NCBI GenBank assembly: GCA_028291945.1
Contig: JAQGNH010000271.1
Coordinates: 1 to 32,764 of the forward strand
Source of the DNA: Betaproteobacteria bacterium
GTDB lineage: Bacteria > Pseudomonadota > Gammaproteobacteria > Burkholderiales > SG8-41
DNA length: 32,764 nt
Direction of reading: 5' to 3'
In this document: in pieces, positions 23,330 to 29,680 of the stretch
Layout: every line of letters begins with the position of its first letter
Numbering within the stretch: the stretch's first letter is position 1
Notes under the pieces: model-generated
The model's input: the letters and a program-made list of their open reading frames with translations, nothing else
Told to the model about the DNA's origin: nothing
The model's database searches: none
Translations under genes and position numbers: made by a program

Positions 23330-23375
23330 AGTGACGAAGTGACGAAGTGACGACTGACGAGTGACGGAGTGACGG
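23330..23375 (+). repeat. tandem AGTGACGA octamer array
   Basis: Directly after the stop codon of the preceding gene, AGTGACGA occurs three times exactly (23330-23353), followed by CTGACGA, GTGACGG and AGTGACGG. This gives about six degenerate copies in 46 bp. It contains no ORF and no palindrome. It could be a slippage product. Confidence 0.85.
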
Positions 23376-23558
23376 TGGTAAGTCGCACGGATGCACTCGC
23401 CTCGGTGATGCAATCCGCTGACCCGTCCAAGCGAAGGGCTCATACGAACGGTTTATTGGTGATCCCCACCCTGATGCTTCGACTGCGCCGGCTGGACGCT
23501 GAGCACCACTGCTGCCGAAGCGAGACGGTCATTCTGTTGCGGACTTGCAAGAATTTGG

Positions 23559-24521
23559 TTACTGCACCTTGATGTTGCCGACCTTCACCACCCGATTCCA
23601 CTTGTCGATTTCGCGCGCGATCACGCGTGAGAACTCTTCGGGCGACGAGTGCGCAGGCTCTCTCCCGTCCGCGCGGAGCCGCTCCAGCACATCCGGCTGC
23701 TTGAGGATGCGCCCGAGGGAAACGTTGAGGCGCGAGATGATGTCCTTCGGTGTTCGTGCCGGCGCCCACATGCCGTTCCAAGACGTGTGCTCGTAACCGG
23801 GCAGCGTTTCGGCGATCGCAGGCAAATCGGGCAGTTCCGCGAAGCGTTGTTCGGTGGTGACGGCAAGCCCGCGCAACCGGCCGCCTTTCAAGTGCGGTAT
23901 CAACGCCGGCACCGAACAGAATATGAGCTGGATCTGGCCGCCGAGGAGGTCGGCGATGGCGGGCGCGTCGCCCTTGTAGGGAACGTGCACCATGCTCGTC
24001 TTCGTCATCTGCAGAAAAAGCTCGGTCGCGAGATGAGTGGCCCCGCCGATGCCCGAAGAGCCGTAGGTGAGCGCGCGCGGTTTCGAGCGTGCAAGCTCGA
24101 TGAAATCCTTCACGTTACCGGCAGTGATCGAAGAGTTCACCGCGAGCGCGAACGGCCCCTTGTGCAACATGCCGATCGACGCGATGTCCTTGACTGGATC
24201 GTAAGGCAGCTTGTAGAGCGCCGCGTTGGTGGCGTAGCTCGTTGCAACGATGATGAGCGTGTAGCCGTCCGGGTTCGCGCGCACGACGATGTCGGTGCCG
24301 ATCGATCCGCCGGCGCCGGAGCGGTTGTCGACGATGAACTGCTGGCCGAATTCCTGGGAGAGCCGCGCGGTGAGCACGCGCGCGATGATGTCGGTGCTCC
24401 CGCCGGGGGCAAAGGGCACCACGACGCGCACGGGCTTGTCAGGCCATTTTCCGGTCTGCCCATGCACCGCGGGCAAGGTCGCGCCAAGCGCGAGCATCAA
24501 CAATGCGGGTATTGTTTTCAT
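23559..24521 (-). CDS. Bug/TctC-family receptor
   Basis: A 320-aa receptor. Signal peptide MKTIPALLMLALGATLPAVHG/Q from ATG 24521; the longer open frame to 24665 adds 48 residues with no signal character. Family blocks: WPDKPVRVVVPFAPGGSTDIIAR, VDNRSGAGGSIGTDIVVRAN, IASIGMLHKGPFALAV, LTYGSSGIGGATHLATELF, MVHVPYKGDAPAIADLLGGQIQLIF and VVKVGNIKVQ. It is the most canonical of the five receptors in the binding loop (GGSTDIIAR). A GGGGGAG lies twelve bases before the ATG, a little far for a Shine-Dalgarno. It is divergent from the D-2-hydroxyacid dehydrogenase gene and convergent with the ACMSD-like gene. Confidence 0.95.
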   Translation of the reverse strand: MKTIPALLMLALGATLPAVHGQTGKWPDKPVRVVVPFAPGGSTDIIARVLTARLSQEFGQQFIVDNRSGAGGSIGTDIVVRANPDGYTLIIVATSYATNAALYKLPYDPVKDIASIGMLHKGPFALAVNSSITAGNVKDFIELARSKPRALTYGSSGIGGATHLATELFLQMTKTSMVHVPYKGDAPAIADLLGGQIQLIFCSVPALIPHLKGGRLRGLAVTTEQRFAELPDLPAIAETLPGYEHTSWNGMWAPARTPKDIISRLNVSLGRILKQPDVLERLRADGREPAHSSPEEFSRVIAREIDKWNRVVKVGNIKVQ

Positions 24522-24838
24522 CGGTGCAATTCGCTCCCCCTCGTTAGAAGTGAAACCGCAGCACAGCCCTGCCGATTTATCGTGCGTCATTTGCATATCA
24601 GCGTCAAGGTGCGCCGCTCGAATCGAGAGGTGTGGTGTGCAGCCCGTCTTGGCAGGTATTCTCATGGCTCATGGTTCATGAAAGGAAGGGGTGATCACCT
24701 ATGTCGGCGGCATCGCATGCGTTTGGCTACCTGACTCAGTCTGAAGTCCGCTTTCTGCGCGAGTGGTCGCGATGATTCCGACGTCTGCCGCGACGTTGCT
24801 TACCGGAGTGTCGAACACCCGACTGGAGCCGCGCTGAC
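24522..24838. other. 317-bp divergent intergenic region
   Basis: This lies between the Bug gene (minus) and the dehydrogenase gene (plus). I see a TTGACG on the minus strand (about 24610), but no -10 at proper spacing. There is no convincing ORF, RNA gene or repeat. The only other pattern is CTCATGGCTCATGGTTCATG near 24661-24680, three near-copies of a 7-8-mer. Confidence 0.4.
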
Positions 24839-25771
24839 ATGGCCCAACCCCAGATCGTGTTGATGAAGGCGATCTACGAGCCTGCCATCGTGCAACTCGA
24901 ACGCGATTTCATCGTGCACAAGCTTTGGATAAAGCCGGATCCCCACGCCTTCATCGCTGAAGCGTGTGGCAATGTTCGCGCTGCAGTCACGACGCCGCCG
25001 ACAGGATTCAGCCGAGCCGATTTCGATGCGATGCCCAATCTCGAAATGCTTGCGTGTTTTGGTGCGGGCGTGCAGCTGATCGACCTTGCCGCAGCGAAGG
25101 AACGTAACGTTGTGGTGACCCAGACCGCGGACTCAACTGCTGAACCCGTCGCTGATCTTGCGATGGGGATGATCGTCGCGGTAATGCGTCGATTGTGCGA
25201 GGCCGATCGGTTCGTGCGAGCTGGGCAATGGCCGAATGGCGTATTCGCCTCAGGCGTGGACGTGCGCGGAAAGACTCTCGGCATAGTCGGCTTCGGCAGG
25301 ATTGGACAGCAGATCGCGAAGCGCGCCGCAGGCTTCGACATGGCCGTCTGTTACTACGGCCTACGCCAGAAACACGGCGTTCCGCATCCGTACTTCGACG
25401 ACCTCGAAAAAATGGCGCGAGCAGTCGATTGCCTCGTAGTCACGTGCCCATTGACCGATGCCACCCGCAACCTCGTCGACTCGCGCATTCTCACTGCGCT
25501 CGGCGCAGATGGCTACCTCGTCAACGTTGCGCGCGGCGCAATTGTCGACGATCAGGCGCTGATCGCGGCTCTGGCGCACCATCAGATCGCAGGTGCGGCG
25601 CTCGACGTCTTTAAAGACGAGCCGCAGGTTCCGACTGAGCTGATGAGCATTAATAATGTCGTTCTCGCTCCGCATATCGGAACGTCGACGCGTGAGATAC
25701 GCGAAGGTCGAATGAACAAACTGCTGGCAGACGTTCGGGCGCATTTTCGGAGTGAGCTGGCTGCGAGGTGA
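24839..25771 (+). CDS. D-isomer-specific 2-hydroxyacid dehydrogenase
   Basis: A 310-aa NAD(P)-dependent reductase. The substrate domain reads LEMLACFGAGVQLIDLAAAKERNVVVTQTADSTAEPVADLAMG. The Rossmann domain begins with GKTLGIVGFGRIGQQIAKRA (GxGxxG about 150-155). The catalytic triad is visible: Arg in LVNVARGAIVDD, Glu in DVFKDEPQVP and His in VVLAPHIGTSTREIREG. This is the glyoxylate/hydroxypyruvate reductase-like branch, which reduces 2-oxo acids to D-2-hydroxy acids. ATG 24839 begins the fold at once. It is the last gene of the catabolic region; the next 170 bp lead into the cassette-like array. Confidence 0.94.
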   Translation: MAQPQIVLMKAIYEPAIVQLERDFIVHKLWIKPDPHAFIAEACGNVRAAVTTPPTGFSRADFDAMPNLEMLACFGAGVQLIDLAAAKERNVVVTQTADSTAEPVADLAMGMIVAVMRRLCEADRFVRAGQWPNGVFASGVDVRGKTLGIVGFGRIGQQIAKRAAGFDMAVCYYGLRQKHGVPHPYFDDLEKMARAVDCLVVTCPLTDATRNLVDSRILTALGADGYLVNVARGAIVDDQALIAALAHHQIAGAALDVFKDEPQVPTELMSINNVVLAPHIGTSTREIREGRMNKLLADVRAHFRSELAAR

Positions 25772-25940
25772 GATTGCGAATTAACAAACGGGCACGCACG
25801 GCGACGCGACTGTTGTACCGGTGGAGGGGCATGACTACAAGTATCTGATGCCACACACCGATTTTGTGTGCCACGCGGCCTAACAAAATAGGGCTGCGTG
25901 CTGCGCGGCCTCTCTCAGTATTTTAATTTGAACGGAGCAG

Positions 25941-26031
25941 GCTAAACTGTTGACGCTCAAGCGGACGATGACAACTCAAAGTCGCAATAATCAGGATAGA
26001 TGATAATTACGACGTTCACAGTACGTTATGT
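25941..26031 (+). repeat. attC-like site 0 (degenerate)
   Basis: GCTAAAC (25941-25947) serves as the left box, TCAAGCGGACG as the left core, CGACGTTCA as the right core (8 of 9 bases identical to site 2) and GTTATGT (26025-26031) as the right box. The length of 91 bp is within the attC range. It lies just ahead of the DUF1289 gene, so it would close the preceding cassette. Confidence 0.45.
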
Positions 26032-26055
26032 GTGTAGTGCGTACGAGAGACTGCG

Positions 26056-26274
26056 ATGACTGATCGTACTAAGGGACCTATCGGCAGCATACAAACACCA
26101 TGTGTTCGCAATTGCTGTCTTGACGACGATGATATTTGTTTGGGTTGTTATCGATCAATTTCAGAAATCGTCCGTTGGAGCGAGGCAAGCGAAAGGGAAA
26201 GAAAAGAAATCTTGGTCAAGTGTCGTCTTCGATACAAACAACGGTATGGCAAGAACCCGCGTGACGACACATAA
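26056..26274 (+). CDS. DUF1289 family protein
   Basis: A 72-aa protein with the family signature IQTPCVRNCCLDDDDICLGC followed by YRSISEIVRWSEASERERKEIL. The Cys spacing (C-x3-CC-x6-C-x2-C) suggests metal or cluster binding; the family has no assigned function. The family is usually chromosomal and small, and the length here is normal. ATG 26056 has only a weak ribosome site (GAGAGA). The TAA stop lies inside the left box of the attC-like site that follows, the arrangement expected for an integron cassette. Confidence 0.88.
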   Translation: MTDRTKGPIGSIQTPCVRNCCLDDDDICLGCYRSISEIVRWSEASERERKEILVKCRLRYKQRYGKNPRDDT

Positions 26275-26328
26275 CCTGTCGCTCCAGCGGACGCTCGCAA
26301 GCGGGCGCCGCTGAGCTCTACCTTAGGC
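26270..26328 (+). repeat. attC-like site 1 (complete)
   Basis: A 59-bp imperfect palindrome: left box CATAAC(C), left core CTCCAGCGGACG, a central hairpin CGCT-CGCA-AGCG, right core GCGCCGCTGAGCTC and right box CTTAGGC. The arms pair with an unpaired A in the left core (CAGCGGACGC against CAGCGGCGC), like the extrahelical bases that set strand choice in attC sites. It ends 7 bp before the next gene. Confidence 0.7.
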
Positions 26329-26335
26329 ACCATAG

Positions 26336-27085
26336 ATGCCGCAAGTCGAATCCATCGCTCTAGTCGCCGGTATCTTTCTGCTCGCCGGCTGGGTGAAGGG
26401 CGTCGTCGGCATGGGGCTGCCGACGGTAGCGATGGGCGCCCTGGGTCTTGTAATGCAGCCTGTTCAGGCGGCGGCGCTCCTCGTCGTTCCTTCGTTAGTA
26501 ACCAATGTCTGGCAGTACTTGGCCGGGCCGGCCGCTCGCGGTATCGCCCGCCGCTTGGCGACGATGCTGCTTCTAGTCTGTGTCGGAACCGCAGTCGGTA
26601 TTCAGTTTCTCACTTCAGGAGCTTCTCGCTGGCCCTCTATTGCATTGGGGGGAGTGCTGGGCGCGTATGGCCTGCTTGGCCTGTTCCTGCCGCGCCTGTC
26701 GGTTTCTACTCGTAGCGAATCCTCCTTGTCGCCAGCCGTCGGCATCATCACGGGCGTACTCACGGGAGCCACCGGAGTGTTCGTGGTTCCAGCGGTCCCG
26801 TACTTGAGCGCGCTTGGGTTCACCAAAGATGAGCTGATTCAGGCACTGGGTCTGTCATTCACGGTTTCCACGATCGCCCTTGCAGTCGGTCTCGGAGTTT
26901 CAGGCAGCTACTCCCAGGGGCTCGTGCTCGCTTCTTTGGTGGCGGTTGTGCCCGCTCTGGCAGGCATGTTCTTCGGGCAAGCCACACGACATCGCATCGA
27001 ACCGGTAGCTTTCCGACGTTGGTTCTTCGTTGCCATGTTTCTGGTTGGCGGCTATATGGTCGCCAAGGGTTTATTCACGCGGTGA
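26336..27085 (+). CDS. TauE/SafE family membrane permease
   Basis: A 249-aa membrane protein with about eight hydrophobic spans. It has the family repeats: GWVKGVVGMGLPTVAMGALGL in the first half and GIITGVLTGATGVFVVPAVPYLSALGFTKDELIQALGLSF in the second, two inverted halves that each begin with a Gly-rich GxxxGxxGxGxxxxP segment. The family exports sulfite or other sulfur-containing or organic acids and includes many proteins of unknown cargo. ATG 26336 follows the attC-like site with no clear Shine-Dalgarno, as is common in cassettes. The stop (27083-27085) lies one base before the next attC box. No sulfur metabolism genes are adjacent. Confidence 0.92.
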   Translation: MPQVESIALVAGIFLLAGWVKGVVGMGLPTVAMGALGLVMQPVQAAALLVVPSLVTNVWQYLAGPAARGIARRLATMLLLVCVGTAVGIQFLTSGASRWPSIALGGVLGAYGLLGLFLPRLSVSTRSESSLSPAVGIITGVLTGATGVFVVPAVPYLSALGFTKDELIQALGLSFTVSTIALAVGLGVSGSYSQGLVLASLVAVVPALAGMFFGQATRHRIEPVAFRRWFFVAMFLVGGYMVAKGLFTR

Positions 27086-27086
27086 T

Positions 27087-27164
27087 GCCTAACTACTTCA
27101 TCGAGCGGACGTCCTCTGGCAAGCTTCGCTTGCGTGCGATCGCCGTTCATGTTGAACGTTGGGC
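27087..27164 (+). repeat. attC-like site 2 (complete)
   Basis: A 78-bp imperfect palindrome: left box GCCTAAC (27087-27093), left core TTCATCGAGCGGACG, a central hairpin GCAAGC-TTC-GCTTGC, right core CGCCGTTCATGTTGAAC and right box GTTGGGC (27158-27164). The outer boxes pair in six of seven positions, and the left core carries an extra A. This is the best-formed site of the array. Confidence 0.78.
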
Positions 27165-27196
27165 GTTATTCCCACCAGGCGAGGCCTCCACGACTT

Positions 27197-27886
27197 ATGT
27201 TTGAACTGTTCATCGCCAACAAAAACTACTCCTCGTGGTCGTTGCGACCGTGGGTGCTCATGCGAGAGCTCCGTATTCCTTTCGAGGAGAAGATAGTGCC
27301 ATTCGGAGGGGCAGGTGATCCGAACGCTTTTCGCGCATTCTCACCCACTGGCAAGGTCCCGTGCCTTGTTGACGGCAGTAATGTCGTCTGGGACTCTCTT
27401 GCGATCACTGAGTTCTTGGCCGAGCGAGTGCCTAAAGTATGGCCAAGTGATTCAGTCGCTCGTGCATGGGCTCGTTGCGCTGCCGCCGAGATGCATTCGG
27501 GTTTTTCAAAACTCCGTGACATCTGCACCATGAATTGCGGGATACGCGTTCGAATCGACGCGTACCCTCCTGCACTACTGCAGGAGTGGGCGCGAATTGA
27601 CGAGTTGTGGAATGACGGGCTCGCCCGCTTCGGTGGACCATTTCTGGCCAGCGAAGCATTTACCGCCGTGGACGCATTCTTTGCGCCCGTCGCATTCCGT
27701 GTTCAATCATACGAACCACCCCTGTCTGCGCGTTCGCGCGAATACGTCAACCGCCTGTTGTCTTTACCGTCGATGCAGGAATGGTATTTGGCCGCACTGA
27801 GCGAACCGTGGCGTGATGAGGAGCACGAGGATGAAGCACACAGAGCGGGAGCTTGGCTCCAGGATCTGCGCCACGTCGCAACATGA
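27197..27886 (+). CDS. glutathione S-transferase family protein
   Basis: A 229-aa two-domain GST. The thioredoxin-like N-terminus is FELFIANKNYSSWSLRPWVLMRELRIPFEEKIV; the SSWS stretch supplies the likely catalytic Ser as in zeta-like GSTs. FSPTGKVPCLVDG holds the cis-Pro, and VVWDSLAITEFLAE the glutathione-binding Asp-Ser pair. The helical C-terminal domain follows (ARCAAAEMHSGFSKLRD, PFLASEAFTAVDAFFAPVAFR with the N-capping Asp). ATG 27197 begins the fold; the longer frame from 27134 would start inside the attC-like site. The substrate is not known; detoxification is a typical cassette function. Confidence 0.92.
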   Translation: MFELFIANKNYSSWSLRPWVLMRELRIPFEEKIVPFGGAGDPNAFRAFSPTGKVPCLVDGSNVVWDSLAITEFLAERVPKVWPSDSVARAWARCAAAEMHSGFSKLRDICTMNCGIRVRIDAYPPALLQEWARIDELWNDGLARFGGPFLASEAFTAVDAFFAPVAFRVQSYEPPLSARSREYVNRLLSLPSMQEWYLAALSEPWRDEEHEDEAHRAGAWLQDLRHVAT

Positions 27887-27912
27887 CCTGCGGCGGAGCT
27901 CAAACGTAAGGC
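27884..27912 (+). repeat. attC-like site 3 (right half only)
   Basis: CTGCGGCGGAGCTCAAACG followed by TAAGGC (right box GTAAGGC, 27906-27912; one mismatch to GTTAGGC) matches the right half of site 1 (CGCCGCTGAGCTC...TTAGGC). No left core with AGCGGAC precedes it, so the site is truncated or fused to the 3' end of the GST gene. Confidence 0.45.
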
Positions 27913-27927
27913 CGCTCATACAACGCC

Positions 27928-28362
27928 ATGGTCGCTGTCAAGTGGTCTGAGTTCATCGACGCCTTCGAGTTCGCAAGTTTCGGCGCACCCCACGAAAGCC
28001 GAGCCTTCGTCAACCTCGACACTGGCTCCCTTCACTGTATCTCCGACGTCATCGATCTTGAGGAAGAAACCCCGGAGGACCTTGAAGTGTCAGACAGATA
28101 TCTGGCACTGCCGCACAAGAACGATCTGGACCTTGGCAGAAAGCTCGCGCTGTCGTTCACTGAGCAGCAGCTGCCGAGGGAATTCGGCAGAGTGCTGGGC
28201 TACTTCCACAAACGTGGGGCTTACAGCCGGTTCAAGGAGCTACTCCAAGACCGTGGAGCTCTTGAAAACTGGTATGCCTTCGAAAAGGACGCAACCGAAC
28301 GAGCACTGAAGCAATGGTGTGATGAACACGAAATTGAGCTTGTTCCCGAGCCCCCGGACTAA
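27928..28362 (+). CDS. UPF0158 family protein
   Basis: A 144-aa soluble acidic protein. It follows the UPF0158 pattern: an N-terminal FVNLDTGSLHCISD strand pair, an acidic EEETPEDLEVSDRYLALPHKNDLDLGRKLALSF segment, then the hallmark LGYFHKRGAYSRFKELLQDRG and WYAFEKDATERALKQWCDEHEIEL. Members are uncharacterised and are frequent in mobile and cassette contexts. ATG 27928 begins 15 bp after the half attC site, with no strong ribosome site. The TAA stop lies within the left box of the next attC-like half-site. Confidence 0.85.
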   Translation: MVAVKWSEFIDAFEFASFGAPHESRAFVNLDTGSLHCISDVIDLEEETPEDLEVSDRYLALPHKNDLDLGRKLALSFTEQQLPREFGRVLGYFHKRGAYSRFKELLQDRGALENWYAFEKDATERALKQWCDEHEIELVPEPPD

Positions 28363-28384
28363 CTATAGTTCGAGCGGACGCGTG
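28357..28384 (+). repeat. attC-like site 4 (left half)
   Basis: Left box GACTAAC (28357-28363) plus left core GTTCGAGCGGACGCG match sites 2 and 6. The sequence then runs directly into the beta-helix remnant. A right half (site 5) appears only 650 bp later, so the two may be parts of one split site. Confidence 0.6.
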
Positions 28385-29021
28385 TCAGCGTGGGGTGGTA
28401 TGGGTTTCACGCTGACCGCTGGTCGCGACGGTATCCATCTGTCGGGCGCAGCAGCGGGCGCATCGGCTATTATCGATGGGAACACGATCCGACGGACCGG
28501 CAGACAGGGAATCCACCTTGATCAAGGGAGCATTGGCCGAATCGCCAACAACGTTATCGAAGACGTGCCGGGCGAGGGAATCTACGTTCTGGAGAGCTCT
28601 AACGCGCGGATCGGCTTTCTAATCGCGGATCTCGGACCGAATACGATCCGCAACACAGGCACTCATGGAATCATTTTGCGCGGCGGCTCTAGCGCCTGGA
28701 TCGTCGGCAACCATTATCAACAGCAAGGGCAGCGGGATCTGGATTACCCGGAATTCACAGGCGGACATCCTCGCAAACTCAATCAATGGCAGCACTTCAA
28801 ACGGTATTACCGTCAGCCACGGCGGGGGCGTGAATTTCCGCAGCGAGGGAACAGCGCGGCGCGAGGGCCCCAACCTCACTGACACTCGCTCTAAGAATGC
28901 CGGCTTCGGTGTAAGTTGCTCTGTAGGCGGGTATGTCGAAGGGCCGCTTGGTACCCTAGTCGGAGCTCAAGGCCCGAAAGAGATCGACAGTTCTTGCGTC
29001 GATCGGGTGACTGTAAATTGA
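28380..29021 (+). pseudogene. beta-helix (right-handed parallel) protein fragment, truncated and frameshifted
   Basis: From about 28395 one frame shows beta-helix coils (DGIHLSGAAAGASAIIDGNT, GRQGIHLDQGSIGRIANNVIE, EGIYVLESSNARIG, NTIRNTGTHGIILRGGSSA). Near 28700-28715 the repeats leave that frame and resume in another (ATIINSKGSGIWITRNSQAD, SINGSTSNGITVSHGGGVNF), ending at TGA 29021. So one indel breaks the gene. The 5' end is missing: there is no start, signal peptide or ribosome site, and the coils begin directly after the attC-like half-site. Intact relatives are secreted or surface carbohydrate-binding proteins or lyases. The coding region outside this fragment is not in the window. Confidence 0.75.
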
Positions 29022-29030
29022 CCGCGCAGT

Positions 29031-29055
29031 GGCCCTGCGAGATCCGACGTTGGGC
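29031..29055 (+). repeat. attC-like site 5 (right half)
   Basis: GGCCCTGCGAGATCCGACGTTGGGC ends in GTTGGGC (29049-29055), the same right box as site 2, and is followed by GTCA. No AGCGGAC left core is seen just upstream. It precedes the TrmO gene by 21 bp. Confidence 0.45.
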
Positions 29056-29076
29056 GTCACGGGAGGCCGCGAAGCA

Positions 29077-29547
29077 ATGAAGCAAGAAGTACAGGCAGTG
29101 GGCTTTGTTGAGGCGATCCGTCCTCATGCGGAGGATGATTTCTGGGGCGGAGAAGAGGCAACGATCGCTCTCACGGAGGAGTTCAACGCTGACGCGCTGC
29201 AGGGCCTTGCCGATTTCTCACATGTCGAGGTGCTATTCGTGTTCCACGAAGTGGAGCCATCGAAGATCGTGGTCGGTGCTCGTCACCCGAGGAACAACCG
29301 AGCCTGGCCAGCCGTTGGTATCTTCGCGCAGCGTGGCAAGAACCGTCCGAACCGCATTGGCAGCACCATCTGCCGTGTCGTTCGGATTGAAGGCACCAAG
29401 CTCATCGTTGCAGAGCTCGACGCAATCAATGGAACGCCAGTACTCGACATCAAACCGGTCATCGTTGAGTTCCTCCCACGCGAACAGGTCCGCCAGCCAG
29501 GTTGGTCGCACGAACTCATGCGCGAGTACTGGTTGCCGAAGGAGTAG
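29077..29547 (+). CDS. trmO: TsaA/TrmO-type tRNA methyltransferase
   Basis: A 156-aa protein of the TrmO fold. TrmO uses SAM to N6-methylate t6A37 in tRNA-Thr. Visible blocks: VGFVEAIRPHAEDDFWGGEEATIAL, LADFSHVEVLFVFHEVEPSKI, HPRNNRAWPAVGIFAQRGKNRPNRIGSTICRVVRIEGTKL (with the RxxxRPNxIG signature) and DAINGTPVLDIKP. The length is below E. coli TrmO because the C-terminal domain is absent, as in many short family members, so the substrate may differ. ATG 29077 has GGGAGG upstream; an in-frame start at 29029 lies inside the attC-like half-site. It sits in the cassette-like array rather than with housekeeping genes. Confidence 0.9.
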   Translation: MKQEVQAVGFVEAIRPHAEDDFWGGEEATIALTEEFNADALQGLADFSHVEVLFVFHEVEPSKIVVGARHPRNNRAWPAVGIFAQRGKNRPNRIGSTICRVVRIEGTKLIVAELDAINGTPVLDIKPVIVEFLPREQVRQPGWSHELMREYWLPKE

Positions 29548-29559
29548 CTCACACCTGAC

Positions 29560-29590
29560 GCCGAACCCTTCCATCGAGCGGACATCCCGT
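29560..29590 (+). repeat. attC-like site 6 (left half)
   Basis: GCCGAAC (29560-29566) and CTTCCATCGAGCGGACATCC match the left half of site 2. The expected right core and GTTRRRY box are not recognisable before the M16 peptidase gene, although GCTGAACGACCC at 29643-29654 may be a decayed remnant. This is the last site of the array. Confidence 0.5.
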
Positions 29591-29680
29591 ATCTGGCTTC
29601 GACCGGGCGGTCGAGATCGGACGCGCCGACAAGCAGCGCGCTGCTGAACGACCCCAAATGAACGTGAAGGAAAAGCCTCT

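Larger units (their letters stand above)
25941..29590 (+). mobile_element. integron-like cassette array without integrase in view
   Basis: Six unrelated genes or gene remnants all point the same way and alternate with imperfect palindromes or half-palindromes built like attC sites: an RYYYAAC-like box, an AGCGGAC left core, a variable centre, and a GTTRRRY-like box. The left core AGCGGAC recurs at 25960, 26285, 27104, 28373 and 29576. Stop codons lie within or next to the left box, as usual for cassettes. Base composition is lower in GC than the flanks by eye. No tyrosine recombinase gene or attI is visible, so this would be a cluster of attC sites lacking an integrase, or a piece of a larger array. 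Several sites are half-sites, suggesting decay. Confidence 0.7.

Noticed and set aside
24590-24616. Promoter with TTGACG for the Bug gene at 23559
   Set aside because: No -10 at 16-18 bp; the nearest TA-rich hexamer lies too far away.
25851-25872. Terminator after the D-2-hydroxyacid dehydrogenase (CACACA..TGTGTG)
   Set aside because: The stem is only six A/T-containing pairs and is not followed by a T-run.
25776-25940. A further attC site or attI at GCCTAAC (25878)
   Set aside because: Only the outer box fits; there is no AGCGGAC core and no right arm.
25941-29590. Integrase gene for the cassette array
   Set aside because: No frame shows tyrosine-recombinase motifs, so the array is reported as lacking an integrase in the window.
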